A stretch of 63,111 nt of DNA from Selenomonas sp. oral taxon 892 str. F0426 (GTDB taxonomy: Bacteria; Bacillota; Negativicutes; Selenomonadales; Selenomonadaceae). The number at the start of each line of letters is the position of its first letter. Position 1 is the stretch's first letter. Shown piece by piece: positions 27,861-35,449 of the stretch. The position numbers and the translations under genes are program-made. The notes below the pieces were generated by a model. That model saw nothing but the letters and a program-made list of their open reading frames with translations, was not told the DNA's origin and did no database searches. The stretch spans positions 29,698 through 92,808 of the forward strand of contig NZ_KI260533.1 in NCBI RefSeq assembly GCF_000468035.1, read 5' to 3'.

Positions 27861-27889
27861 ATTGTAACGCAAAATGTGCCGCTTGTCCA
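27861..27889 (-). promoter_or_regulatory. Probable corA promoter
   Basis: TGGACA (27889-27884), 17-base spacer, TACAAT (27866-27861), giving a leader of about 145 bases. The -35 box lies in the loop of a GCCGCT/AGCGGC hairpin that follows ychF. Confidence 0.5.
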
Positions 27890-27906
27890 GAGCGGCTCAG
27901 AAAATG

Positions 27907-29013
27907 TTATACATTGAAACGGAAGTTCACCACATCGCCGTCGCGCATGACATACTCCTTGCCCTCCAAGCGGACAAGCCCTTTGTCGCGCGCCGCCGCC
28001 ACGCTGCCGAGGGAAACGAGGTCGTCGTAGTTCACAATCTCTGCGCGGATGAAGCCGCGCTCGAAATCCGTGTGAATCTTCCCCGCCGCCTTCGGTGCCG
28101 TTGTCCCGCGTGTGATCGTCCATGCGCGGCACTCATCCTCACCCGCCGTGAGGAAGGTCTGGAGACCGAGCAGCGCAAACGCCCCGTGAATGAGGCGATC
28201 CAGACCGCTCTCGGAAAGCCCCAGATCCTCGAGGAATACCGCTGCTTCCTCCGCATCGAGTTCCGCGATCTCCTCCTCGAGCCGTGCCGAGACCGTCACC
28301 ACCTGTGCCCCTGTCCGTGCCGCGTACTCCTTGACCGTCTGCACGTGCGGGTTTTCCGTGTCTGCCGCCGCTGCCTCGTCCTCTCCGACATTCGCGATAT
28401 AGAGAATGGGCTTGCGCGTGAGGAGATTCAGGTCACGCAGCATCGCCTGCTCCTCATCCGAGAGTTCCACCTCACGCGCCGGCTTTCCCTCATCGAGTGC
28501 AGCTTTCAAACGCTCAAGCGCCGCGTGCTCCGCCTTTGCCTCCTTGCTGCCCGATTTGAGCAGCTTCGTCACCTTCGCCATGCGCTTCTCAACGGCCTCG
28601 AGATCGGCAAGGCAGAGCTCCGTCTCGATGATGTCAATGTCACGCAGCGGGTCGACTGCGCCCTCAACGTGCGTGATATCCGTACTCTCGAAGCAACGGA
28701 CAACATGCGCTACGGCATCCACCTGACGGATGTGCTCGAGGAACTTGTTGCCCAGTCCCTCGCCTTTGGACGCCCCCTTGACAAGTCCCGCAATATCGAC
28801 AAAGCGCACGCTTGCGGGCGTCGTCTTCTTGGAGTGATAGAGATCGGTCAGCACCGTGAGCCGCTTATCCGGCACAGCTACCACGCCCACATTCGGCTCA
28901 ATCGTGCAGAACGGATAGTTCGCCGCCTCTGCGCCCGCCTTCGTGATCGCATTGAACAGCGTGCTCTTTCCTACGTTCGGCAGGCCGACGATTCCAACTT
29001 CCAGATTACTCAC
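27907..29013 (-). CDS. ychF: Redox-regulated ATPase YchF
   Basis: 368 residues. Obg-family P-loop ATPase that associates with ribosomes. P-loop GLPNVGKS at 10-17, [15 protein letters not shown]3 DIAGLVKGA, and a C-terminal TGS domain ending in VNFRFNV. GTG at 29013 is chosen because AGAGGG lies 7 bases upstream and the protein then starts [10 protein letters not shown]; a GTG at 29031 would add six residues. Confidence 0.96.
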   Translation of the reverse strand: MSNLEVGIVGLPNVGKSTLFNAITKAGAEAANYPFCTIEPNVGVVAVPDKRLTVLTDLYHSKKTTPASVRFVDIAGLVKGASKGEGLGNKFLEHIRQVDAVAHVVRCFESTDITHVEGAVDPLRDIDIIETELCLADLEAVEKRMAKVTKLLKSGSKEAKAEHAALERLKAALDEGKPAREVELSDEEQAMLRDLNLLTRKPILYIANVGEDEAAAADTENPHVQTVKEYAARTGAQVVTVSARLEEEIAELDAEEAAVFLEDLGLSESGLDRLIHGAFALLGLQTFLTAGEDECRAWTITRGTTAPKAAGKIHTDFERGFIRAEIVNYDDLVSLGSVAAARDKGLVRLEGKEYVMRDGDVVNFRFNV

Positions 29014-29221
29014 GTTTATTCCCTCTTTCACTGACCGAAGTCATACCAATTTTCTTCCAATAACGCAGATACACTCGTTATGTTATAACAGAAAAAGCCA
29101 CGAAGGTCAATCATTCCGCGCATTTCAGAGACATAGGAACTAGTTCCTCTTTACAGCAATATTTTTCTTATGAGCATACATGCAAATGTTGCAAATGCTA
29201 CTTCCCTTTTTGAAATCTTGT

Positions 29222-29229
29222 GTTATAAT
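29222..29229 (+). promoter_or_regulatory. Extended -10 promoter of the DUF1858 gene
   Basis: TG-T-TATAAT (29221-29229) is an extended -10 element. No good -35 box is seen at the right distance. The gene starts about 60 bases later. Confidence 0.5.
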
Positions 29230-29290
29230 CAAAATCAATCGGGGAGTTCCCCTTCGCTGTCAATTATCTACATAATGTAGGAGGTCTATC

Positions 29291-29503
29291 ATGGCAATTA
29301 CAAAGGATATGAGCATCGTCGAAATTGTTCAGACGTATCCCGATACCGTTGAGGTTCTGATGAACGCAGGTATGGGCTGCCTTGGCTGCGCCGCATCGCA
29401 TTTCGAGAACATCGAACAGGGCGCAATGGCACACGGCATCGATATTGACTCTCTTATCGCCGCGCTCAACGAAGCCATCGGTGAGACGGCAGCAGCACAG
29501 TAA
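29291..29503 (+). CDS. DUF1858 domain protein
   Basis: 70 residues, the whole protein being the DUF1858 fold often found as a redox-disulphide companion of hybrid-cluster proteins. Cys30 and Cys33 form the expected CxxC (MGCLGCAAS). Begins MAITKDMSIVEIVQTYPDTV. Probably a small cytoplasmic redox protein; partner unknown. Stand-alone, with GTAGGAGG as ribosome-binding site and its own strong terminator. Confidence 0.9.
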   Translation: MAITKDMSIVEIVQTYPDTVEVLMNAGMGCLGCAASHFENIEQGAMAHGIDIDSLIAALNEAIGETAAAQ

Positions 29504-29523
29504 AAAACTGCTGATAAACGCCA

Positions 29524-29565
29524 AGCCCCCCGACCATGGAGTATTCCATAGTCGGGGGGCTTTTT
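29524..29565 (+). terminator. Terminator of the DUF1858 gene
   Basis: AGCCCCCCGAC / GTCGGGGGGCT G+C-rich stem with an inner ATGGAGTATTCCAT stem-loop, then TTTTT. It can also serve the converging ABC operon. Confidence 0.88.
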
Positions 29566-29594
29566 GCTGCATCCCCACATTGATTGCCTTGTAA

Positions 29595-30371
29595 TTAGGG
29601 AATCGCCTCGAGGGGAATCACATGCGGCACATCATGTTCATCAACGTAGACTTTTGTCTTGACACGATATACTGCTTCCATCATACGCTCCGTAAAAATC
29701 TCCTGCGGTACTCCCTGCGCATACACTTCCCCGTTCTTCAGCACAATGATCTCATCGGCAAATTTTGCAGCCAAATCGAGATGATGCAGAGTGACCAGCG
29801 TTGTGAATCCATGCTCCTGGGTCAGTCCTTTCAACAGCGTCAGCAGATTGAACTGTTTATGCAGATCCAGTGCACTCGTCGGCTCATCAAGGAGCAATAC
29901 CGACGGCTCCTTGACCAGCGTCTGAGCGATGAACACAAGCTGTCTCTGTCCGCCGCTCAGTGCCATGATGCTGCGCGAAGCAAGTTCCTGCATATTCAGG
30001 CGCTTCAGCACGTCCTCTGTCGCTCGAATATCTTCCTCTTTAACGCGGAACGACATAGAGCCCATGCGTCCCAGCATGACAACCTCAAAGACACTTAGAT
30101 TTATTTTGCAGTCGTTGTCCTGCGACAAATAACTCACCGTACTGCTGAGCTCTTCGGACGTATATGCCGCAGCTGATTTGCCGTTGATTTGAATGTCCCC
30201 TTTGCCATGCAGAATCCCTATGATCGTTTTCAGCAGCGTCGATTTCCCGGCACCGTTCGTTCCAATCACGGCAGTCAGTTTACCGGTCTGAGCGACAAAG
30301 TCGACTCCCTGCAGAATGTCCTTTTGGGAATCGGAGGAGTATCCAAAGGTCAGATTATGAACTTCAATCAT
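29595..30371 (-). CDS. ABC transporter ATPase, corrinoid importer (BtuD/FecE type)
   Basis: 258 residues. Walker A GTNGAGKS at 37-44, signature LSGGQRQ, Walker B VLLLDEPTSALD. Powers the permease encoded just upstream, with which it overlaps by four bases (ATGA). On sequence alone it belongs to the iron-siderophore/heme/B12 group; the cobalamin riboswitch in front of the operon argues for a corrinoid. Last gene of the operon. Confidence 0.9.
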   Translation of the reverse strand: MIEVHNLTFGYSSDSQKDILQGVDFVAQTGKLTAVIGTNGAGKSTLLKTIIGILHGKGDIQINGKSAAAYTSEELSSTVSYLSQDNDCKINLSVFEVVMLGRMGSMSFRVKEEDIRATEDVLKRLNMQELASRSIMALSGGQRQLVFIAQTLVKEPSVLLLDEPTSALDLHKQFNLLTLLKGLTQEHGFTTLVTLHHLDLAAKFADEIIVLKNGEVYAQGVPQEIFTERMMEAVYRVKTKVYVDEHDVPHVIPLEAIP

Positions 30372-31417
30372 TTGAAATAGCTCCTTTTCCTAGTCAGTAC
30401 CAACGAGAAGAAAAAGGGAACTCCGATGATTGCTGTCACAATGCCAATGGGGAACATCGCTCCCGGAATCAGCATCTTGCTGCCAATGGATGCCAGCGAC
30501 AAGATCACCATCCCGCACACAGCCGACAGCGGCAGAAAATACCGCTGATCCTCACCAACCAGCATCCGTGCAATATGCGGCCCCACGATGCCAATAAAGC
30601 CAATCGTTCCCACGAAAGAAACGGCGACTGCGGTAATGATCGAGATAAACAGAAAGATCTTAACCCTCAGACGCTCGACATTGACCCCCAGACCAGACGC
30701 CTTTTCATCCCCCAGTTTGAGTGCAGTCAGACGCCACGATTCACGCATCATGAGCGGAAGAATCAGAAGCAGTACAACAAAAACAATGGAGATGTTCGTC
30801 CAGTTTGCTTTTGTAAGACTGCCCATTGTCCAAAACACAATGTTCTGAAGCGCCTCGGGGGTTGCCATATACTGCATCAGAGACTGAAGTGCCTGAAACA
30901 GAAACATCATCCCGATACCGGCGAGAATCATTGTTTCAGAGGAAAAGTTTTTGATCTTATTGATGGAGTATATGAAGAAGCTTGTCAGACATGCGAATAC
31001 AAAGGCACCGAAGGGCACCATAAACTCCCCCAACATCTCCAGCGAGCCCAGGCCAACCACAACCGCCAGGGAGGCACCAAATCCTGCACCTGCCGATATA
31101 CCAAGGGTATAGGGACTCGAGAGCGGATTGTCCAGAATCGTCTGCATTCCAGCTCCTGCAATCCCCAACGAGGCTCCGACCAGCAACGCCATGGCCGCCG
31201 TCGGAAGGCGAATCGACCAGACAATGACATTCGCGCTTTTTGAGGCCTCGGGAGACTGTATTACCGCAAGCCACACATCATACGGTGTGAGCGAGGCAGG
31301 CCCTACAATCACGTCGGTCATAAAACTCACTGCACAAATGAGCAGTCCGAGCAAAATAAAGATGATTCTGCGGTAACTATGCTTCTTATAATCAAAATGC
31401 TCCGCCATATCTTCCAC
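30368..31417 (-). CDS. ABC transporter permease, corrinoid importer (BtuC/FecCD type)
   Basis: 349 residues, ten predicted membrane helices, FecCD family. Typical motifs include SLGIAGAGMQTILDNPLSSPYTLGIS near residues 83-108 and the FVGTIGFIGIVGPHIARMLVG segment, the coupling region to the ATPase. GTG at 31417 has AAGGA at 9 bases; an ATG three codons inside is possible. Lies 16 bases after the binding-protein gene. Confidence 0.92.
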   Translation of the reverse strand: MEDMAEHFDYKKHSYRRIIFILLGLLICAVSFMTDVIVGPASLTPYDVWLAVIQSPEASKSANVIVWSIRLPTAAMALLVGASLGIAGAGMQTILDNPLSSPYTLGISAGAGFGASLAVVVGLGSLEMLGEFMVPFGAFVFACLTSFFIYSINKIKNFSSETMILAGIGMMFLFQALQSLMQYMATPEALQNIVFWTMGSLTKANWTNISIVFVVLLLILPLMMRESWRLTALKLGDEKASGLGVNVERLRVKIFLFISIITAVAVSFVGTIGFIGIVGPHIARMLVGEDQRYFLPLSAVCGMVILSLASIGSKMLIPGAMFPIGIVTAIIGVPFFFSLVLTRKRSYFK

Positions 31418-31433
31418 TATTCCAAGTCCTTCC

Positions 31434-32603
31434 CTACTTCAAGCGCATGAACCACGTTCCGCCATACGAGAACGGAAGGAATTTTTCATAGAATTCCTTG
31501 AGCGTGCCCTCCGGATCAACGTCTGCGAACTCCTCGGGATAAAACGTCTTTGCCAGGTACTCGAATACTGCACAGTCATAAATATCACGCGGCAATCCGT
31601 GATGTGTCGAGTATACCTGCTTGTTCTTGACTGCTTTCAGCTGGCTCCAACCATCACGCTGCATAAATGCCTGCAGGAGCTGCTGCGAGTGCTCTTCGTT
31701 GGTCTCAAATCCGAGGCGCATGGAGGTCGCCTTCTTCGGCCAGTAAGAACCGATAATCATAATGATGTCAGGATCCTTCTCCAGGATGAATTCGGGGTTG
31801 ACAGGCCCCGCCGACTCAACGACATCCTTAGTGATCAGATCCGCGCCGCACACCGTTGCCAGTGCCCCCCATGCGACCTTGCTGCTGTATGCAAATCCAT
31901 ACCCCTCGGGCCCCTCGTTGCCCGTCTCAATATAGACGGTCGGTTTCGGCTTGTTGATCTTATTGACACGGTCAACAACCTTGGTCACGCGGTCTGTATA
32001 AAACTTTTTGAGTTCTTCCGCACGCTCCTCTTTGCCCAGTGCCTTGCCGATTGCCTCAATGGAACGCTGATGATTTTCGAGTTTCTCTGCATGATAGTCG
32101 ATGTAGATGGTCGGTATGCCGGCCGCATCGATCTTCGGTTTCACATCGGACTCGTACTGATCCTTCATATTCAATGGAATAAAGATGACATCCGGATTCA
32201 GAGAAATGACCTTTTCCGTGTCAAATGTTTTATCATTTACAGAGCCGATGAGAGGAATCTTTTCGAGCTCCGGAAGATCCGTTTTGAAATGATTCCACAT
32301 ATCAGTACGATATTTACTCAAATAAGGATCAATACCAACAACGAGATTGGCAACATCCTTTCCCGTCAGAGCCGCCATCGTCATGAATGCACCGCCCGAA
32401 GCACTCCACTGCACAACAACGCGCTCCGCCGGCTTTTTGAGCGTGACCTTCTGTCCTGTGACATCCGTAATCTCAATGGGCTTGTCGTTCTTCGCCGCAT
32501 CCTTTTTCACATCTCCCCCGCCGCCGCAGGCCGTGAAAATCATGCTGACCATCAGAAGAAGCGCCGTAACAACGGCAGCCATTCGCCTATTTGTCTGAAA
32601 CAT
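31434..32603 (-). CDS. Substrate-binding lipoprotein, corrinoid importer (BtuF/FecB type)
   Basis: 389 residues. Lipoprotein signal with lipobox FTAC (Cys26), then two lobes of the periplasmic-binding fold: ITDVTGQKVTLKKPAERVVV opens the domain, and LNPDVIFIP and KDPDIIMIIG mark the two halves. It should capture the ligand in the periplasm of a diderm. Ligand inferred to be cobalamin or another cobamide from the riboswitch; the family also binds ferric chelates and heme. 16 bases after the methyltransferase gene. Confidence 0.9.
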   Translation of the reverse strand: MFQTNRRMAAVVTALLLMVSMIFTACGGGGDVKKDAAKNDKPIEITDVTGQKVTLKKPAERVVVQWSASGGAFMTMAALTGKDVANLVVGIDPYLSKYRTDMWNHFKTDLPELEKIPLIGSVNDKTFDTEKVISLNPDVIFIPLNMKDQYESDVKPKIDAAGIPTIYIDYHAEKLENHQRSIEAIGKALGKEERAEELKKFYTDRVTKVVDRVNKINKPKPTVYIETGNEGPEGYGFAYSSKVAWGALATVCGADLITKDVVESAGPVNPEFILEKDPDIIMIIGSYWPKKATSMRLGFETNEEHSQQLLQAFMQRDGWSQLKAVKNKQVYSTHHGLPRDIYDCAVFEYLAKTFYPEEFADVDPEGTLKEFYEKFLPFSYGGTWFMRLK

Positions 32604-32619
32604 GAAAATACCTCATTCC

Positions 32620-33453
32620 TTAATCTTTTAAAACGACCTCTCGTGGATCCCACCGAATCACAGCTGATCTCGATGCGATCAAACACATCCCGTCTTTTGC
32701 TCCTGCAACCACCTCCCTTCGGATGTTCTCCTCTGCCTCTAGCGTCAGATCCTGCTCATACTGCTCATACATGAGTTCTCTGCACGCAATTTCATCGGCT
32801 ACGGTGCGTTCACATTTGTAGTCAATGATGTCTACATGCGGGAACCGTCCTTGAGAAATGAGCATATTGTAAAGAACCTGAAACTCTTCGACATCTGTAT
32901 TCCCTGTGACTCCCGGATTTTTCCAATCTGGAATGCCCGCCACAATGACGCAGCTGCCTTTAGCGTATCGCTCCATCTGGAGAATACGCGGCCATACATC
33001 CGGGAACATCCACAAAACGAGAGAGATTGCAACCAAATCAAATTGGAAATCGTGGGAAGGATCTTGTGGCAAATCTTCCAAAAGCGCCTCAATGACGGTA
33101 ATGTTTTCTACCCCTGCCTCTTTCACATTCTCTCTCAGAACATCCGCCATCCCCTTAGACGGCTCAACTGCTGTTACAAATTTGATTTTCTGTGCAAACG
33201 GAACGGTAAACGATCCCGGCCCCGCGCCAATGTCCAGCATCGTCGCATCTGGATGGAGAACTCCACTCAGCGCGGCATATACCTTCCGTCCGAAGTCATA
33301 GTCATTGCTCTTGCGCATGAGAGAAAAATCCCGCGCACGCTTGTCCCAGTAGTCAATCAGTGGATTTGAACGGATACGCTGCTCCCGTTCGATATAGTTT
33401 TGCTTCCACTGCTCGTTCCAAAAGGAAAAATCAACCTCTCGCTGTCGCGCCAT
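32620..33453 (-). CDS. Class I SAM-dependent methyltransferase in the corrinoid operon
   Basis: 277 residues. Rossmann-fold methyltransferase with motif I LDIGAGPGS at 73-81 and the acidic end of strand 2 at Glu97 (VEPS). The N-terminal 60 residues are helical and highly charged. It is the first gene after the cobalamin riboswitch. It is not one of the recognisable cobalamin-biosynthesis methylases (CbiE/F/H/L or CobA types), so its substrate is unknown; corrinoid modification or a role in uptake is inferred from context only. ATG at 33453; its AAAGGGG ribosome-binding site is part of a terminator-like hairpin. Confidence 0.85.
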   Translation of the reverse strand: MARQREVDFSFWNEQWKQNYIEREQRIRSNPLIDYWDKRARDFSLMRKSNDYDFGRKVYAALSGVLHPDATMLDIGAGPGSFTVPFAQKIKFVTAVEPSKGMADVLRENVKEAGVENITVIEALLEDLPQDPSHDFQFDLVAISLVLWMFPDVWPRILQMERYAKGSCVIVAGIPDWKNPGVTGNTDVEEFQVLYNMLISQGRFPHVDIIDYKCERTVADEIACRELMYEQYEQDLTLEAEENIRREVVAGAKDGMCLIASRSAVIRWDPREVVLKD

Positions 33454-33454
33454 A

Positions 33455-33490
33455 TAAAAAGCCCCTTTCCCCAACCAGAGGAAACGGGCT
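33455..33490 (-). terminator. Expression platform of the cobalamin riboswitch
   Basis: AGCCCGTTTCC (33490-33480) pairs with GGAAAGGGGCT (33470-33460) with one mismatch, followed by TTTTT. It looks like an intrinsic terminator, and its 3' arm is also the ribosome-binding site of the methyltransferase, so it could act on transcription, translation or both. Confidence 0.7.
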
Positions 33491-33594
33491 GTCATCTCGA
33501 CCACATAAAAATATCATGCCATCAGACATGGCACATGCGTCCGTGTATGCAAAATCCCCATCCCCGTCACTCGCGGGTCAATCGGTGATCGTCA

Positions 33595-33761
33595 ACTAGG
33601 CAGTTCTCCTGGCTTCAGTTCATCGTTTCTTTGCGCCTTCCCAAGAAAATCTCTCAGTGACCAAGGACGCTGTGCGTCCTTCTGCAAAGTCGCTCGCTGT
33701 TACAGTGGCGTGACCGCTTTGGCTTGTACCAAATTCCCTATTATGTCTAAAGACACCTAGT
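33595..33761 (-). promoter_or_regulatory. Cobalamin riboswitch
   Basis: The minus strand carries the conserved AdoCbl-type core. P1 is closed by ACTAGG/CCTAGT, followed by GGTG, AATAGGGAAT, GCGGTCACGCCACTGTAA, GGTCACTG, GGGAAGG, GATGAACTGAAG and the B12 box GCCAGGAGAACTGCC (about 33613-33599). It should repress the methyltransferase-ABC operon when cobamides are plentiful. Confidence 0.95.
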
Positions 33762-33784
33762 CCAACGATATAAATTTTTATCAC

Positions 33785-33814
33785 ATGATAACATGGAGTG
33801 TTTTAACGTGTCAA
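33785..33814 (-). promoter_or_regulatory. Promoter of the riboswitch-controlled operon
   Basis: TTGACA (33814-33809), 18-base spacer, TATCAT (33790-33785). Transcription would begin about 15-20 bases before the riboswitch P1 stem. Confidence 0.65.
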
Positions 33815-33846
33815 TTAAAACCTATCGACTAGAACCATGCAGCCTC

Positions 33847-35244
33847 TTAACCATGTCGCTTCACAGAGAAACGCGCGAGTGAAATCGGCTCTTTCGGCTG
33901 AATACGAGCCTTCTCGCGTGCAATCGCGATCTGCTGCTCTGCCGTATCGATGCCCGCGAGGTCGGGCAGGAGCAGCCCGCGCCGATTGTCCGCAGCACTC
34001 TTGACAATCACGCCGTAGACCTTTGGGTCAAGCTGCGCCGCCGATTCGATCGGCTCCGGCATACTCAGCACGTCCACTGAGTAAACGAGGCGGTTCAGCT
34101 CGTGCTCCTCAATCGGTTCAAAGCGCCCATCATGCGCCGCTGCGGATACAGCATTATAGAGAATCTCCTCGGCAAGGCTCTGCTGCGCGGGCAAAAATGT
34201 CCCGATACAGCCGCGCAGCTTGCCGTATTTCTTGATCGAAACAAACACACCCGCGCGGCTCTCCATAAGTTCCTGCGGCAGCTCATGAGGCAGCGCCGCA
34301 TAACTGTGTGTCCGCACAAAGTGCTCGACGCTCATGCGTGCGATCCGCACATAGTCATCCTCCGCCGCACGCAGTCCTGCAATCGCCGCATCCTCCACAC
34401 GCACAAGCTGCGCCGTGAAGTCATTCGCCTCACTGCGTCCTGTCACGGTAAAGGAAGCAACGGCATAGCCCACGCCAAAGGGTCCCTCGTAGCTATGCAG
34501 CTTGGCATCCAATGCCGCACGGTCGAGCGCGCCCGCCAGTACCCATAGGCCATTCAGTCCGCAGTGCCCCGCCGTCTCAGCGAAGCTGCCCGGAATCTGC
34601 AGGAGCGAGAGGAAATCCCCTGCCTTCATAAACGCCGTGCAGAGTTCGTCAAACTCCGCCCCCTCGGGCGCAAAGCCGTTTGCCCCGCCCTCCATGAGGC
34701 GATGCGAGAGATCGCCGCTCGCGATGCAGATGGTACGACGATCGAGCCGTTCTGCAGCCGCCGCAATGCACTGCCCGAGCAGGGCATGTGTATGCGCGGG
34801 CAGCCCCGAGATGCCGATGCGGACAAATTGGGTCGGTGCATCTCCCAGATACTCGCTCAGGAAAAAGAGCGGGATCATCGTGCCGTGATCGAGCGCCGGC
34901 TGCTTTTCCCCGAGCGTTCCCGCAGGTACATCACGCTCTGCTGACACCGAGGAGAGAGCGCGCACAAAATCGACATCGTACTCAATGCCGATGGAGATCT
35001 CAGGATGCCCGAATGCGGCAAAATTTCCCTCCGCTCCCGCGTTCGGCGAGATATGGAAGAAATCATCGTACGCCGTCGCGTGCGGACTGATGATGACGAC
35101 CGTATCGGGGCGCAGCTCCGCCGCCGCGCGCATTGTCTCATGATACGCCCGAACGGTCGCGGCAATCTCCCGCTCCCGTCCCGCGCCAATCGCAGGAATG
35201 ATGAGCGGCGGATGCGGCACCTGATATGCGGCAAGAATGGACAT
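33847..35244 (-). CDS. Memo-AMMECR1 fusion (AmmeMemoRadiSam proteins B and A)
   Basis: 465 residues. An N-terminal Memo/class III extradiol dioxygenase-like domain (about 1-270; HPPLIIP, ISPHATAY, ALDHGTMIPLFFL) is joined to a C-terminal AMMECR1 domain (about 285-465; GVFVSIKKYGKLRGCIGTF). These two domains plus a radical-SAM enzyme form the AmmeMemoRadiSam set, whose reaction is unknown. The radical-SAM partner is not in this window. ATG at 35244 has GAGGGAG upstream; in-frame sequence further up runs through a tRNA gene and is not coding. Confidence 0.92.
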   Translation of the reverse strand: MSILAAYQVPHPPLIIPAIGAGREREIAATVRAYHETMRAAAELRPDTVVIISPHATAYDDFFHISPNAGAEGNFAAFGHPEISIGIEYDVDFVRALSSVSAERDVPAGTLGEKQPALDHGTMIPLFFLSEYLGDAPTQFVRIGISGLPAHTHALLGQCIAAAAERLDRRTICIASGDLSHRLMEGGANGFAPEGAEFDELCTAFMKAGDFLSLLQIPGSFAETAGHCGLNGLWVLAGALDRAALDAKLHSYEGPFGVGYAVASFTVTGRSEANDFTAQLVRVEDAAIAGLRAAEDDYVRIARMSVEHFVRTHSYAALPHELPQELMESRAGVFVSIKKYGKLRGCIGTFLPAQQSLAEEILYNAVSAAAHDGRFEPIEEHELNRLVYSVDVLSMPEPIESAAQLDPKVYGVIVKSAADNRRGLLLPDLAGIDTAEQQIAIAREKARIQPKEPISLARFSVKRHG

Positions 35245-35263
35245 AATGCTCACTCCCTCATAG

Positions 35264-35291
35264 AAAAAAAGCCGACTGAAAAACAGTCGGT
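35264..35291 (-). terminator. Terminator after tRNA-Leu
   Basis: CCGACTG / CAGTCGG stem with a TTTTT loop, followed by CTTTTTTT on the minus strand. Confidence 0.8.
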
Positions 35292-35324
35292 CGAACTGCA
35301 CCAAGCGTGCAAAAACATACGATA

Positions 35325-35409
35325 TGGTGCGGATGAAGGGGGTCGAACCCATACGCCTTGCGGCACTGGATCCTAAGTCCAGCGCGTCTGCCAATTCCGC
35401 CACATCCGC
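35325..35409 (-). tRNA. tRNA-Leu (anticodon UAG)
   Basis: 85 bases including an encoded CCA. Acceptor arms GCGGATG / CATCCGC, anticodon stem CTGGA/TCCAG with loop CTTAGGA (anticodon TAG), a long variable arm as in class II tRNAs, and T-arm GGGTTCGACCCC. Reads CTA and other CTN leucine codons. Confidence 0.97.
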
Positions 35410-35449
35410 ATGTGAGAGAATCACTGATAAGCTCAGCAAGCGTATTCTA

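Noticed and set aside
29595-32603. Iron-siderophore importer
   Set aside because: The family allows it, but the clear cobalamin riboswitch at the head of the operon favours corrinoids.
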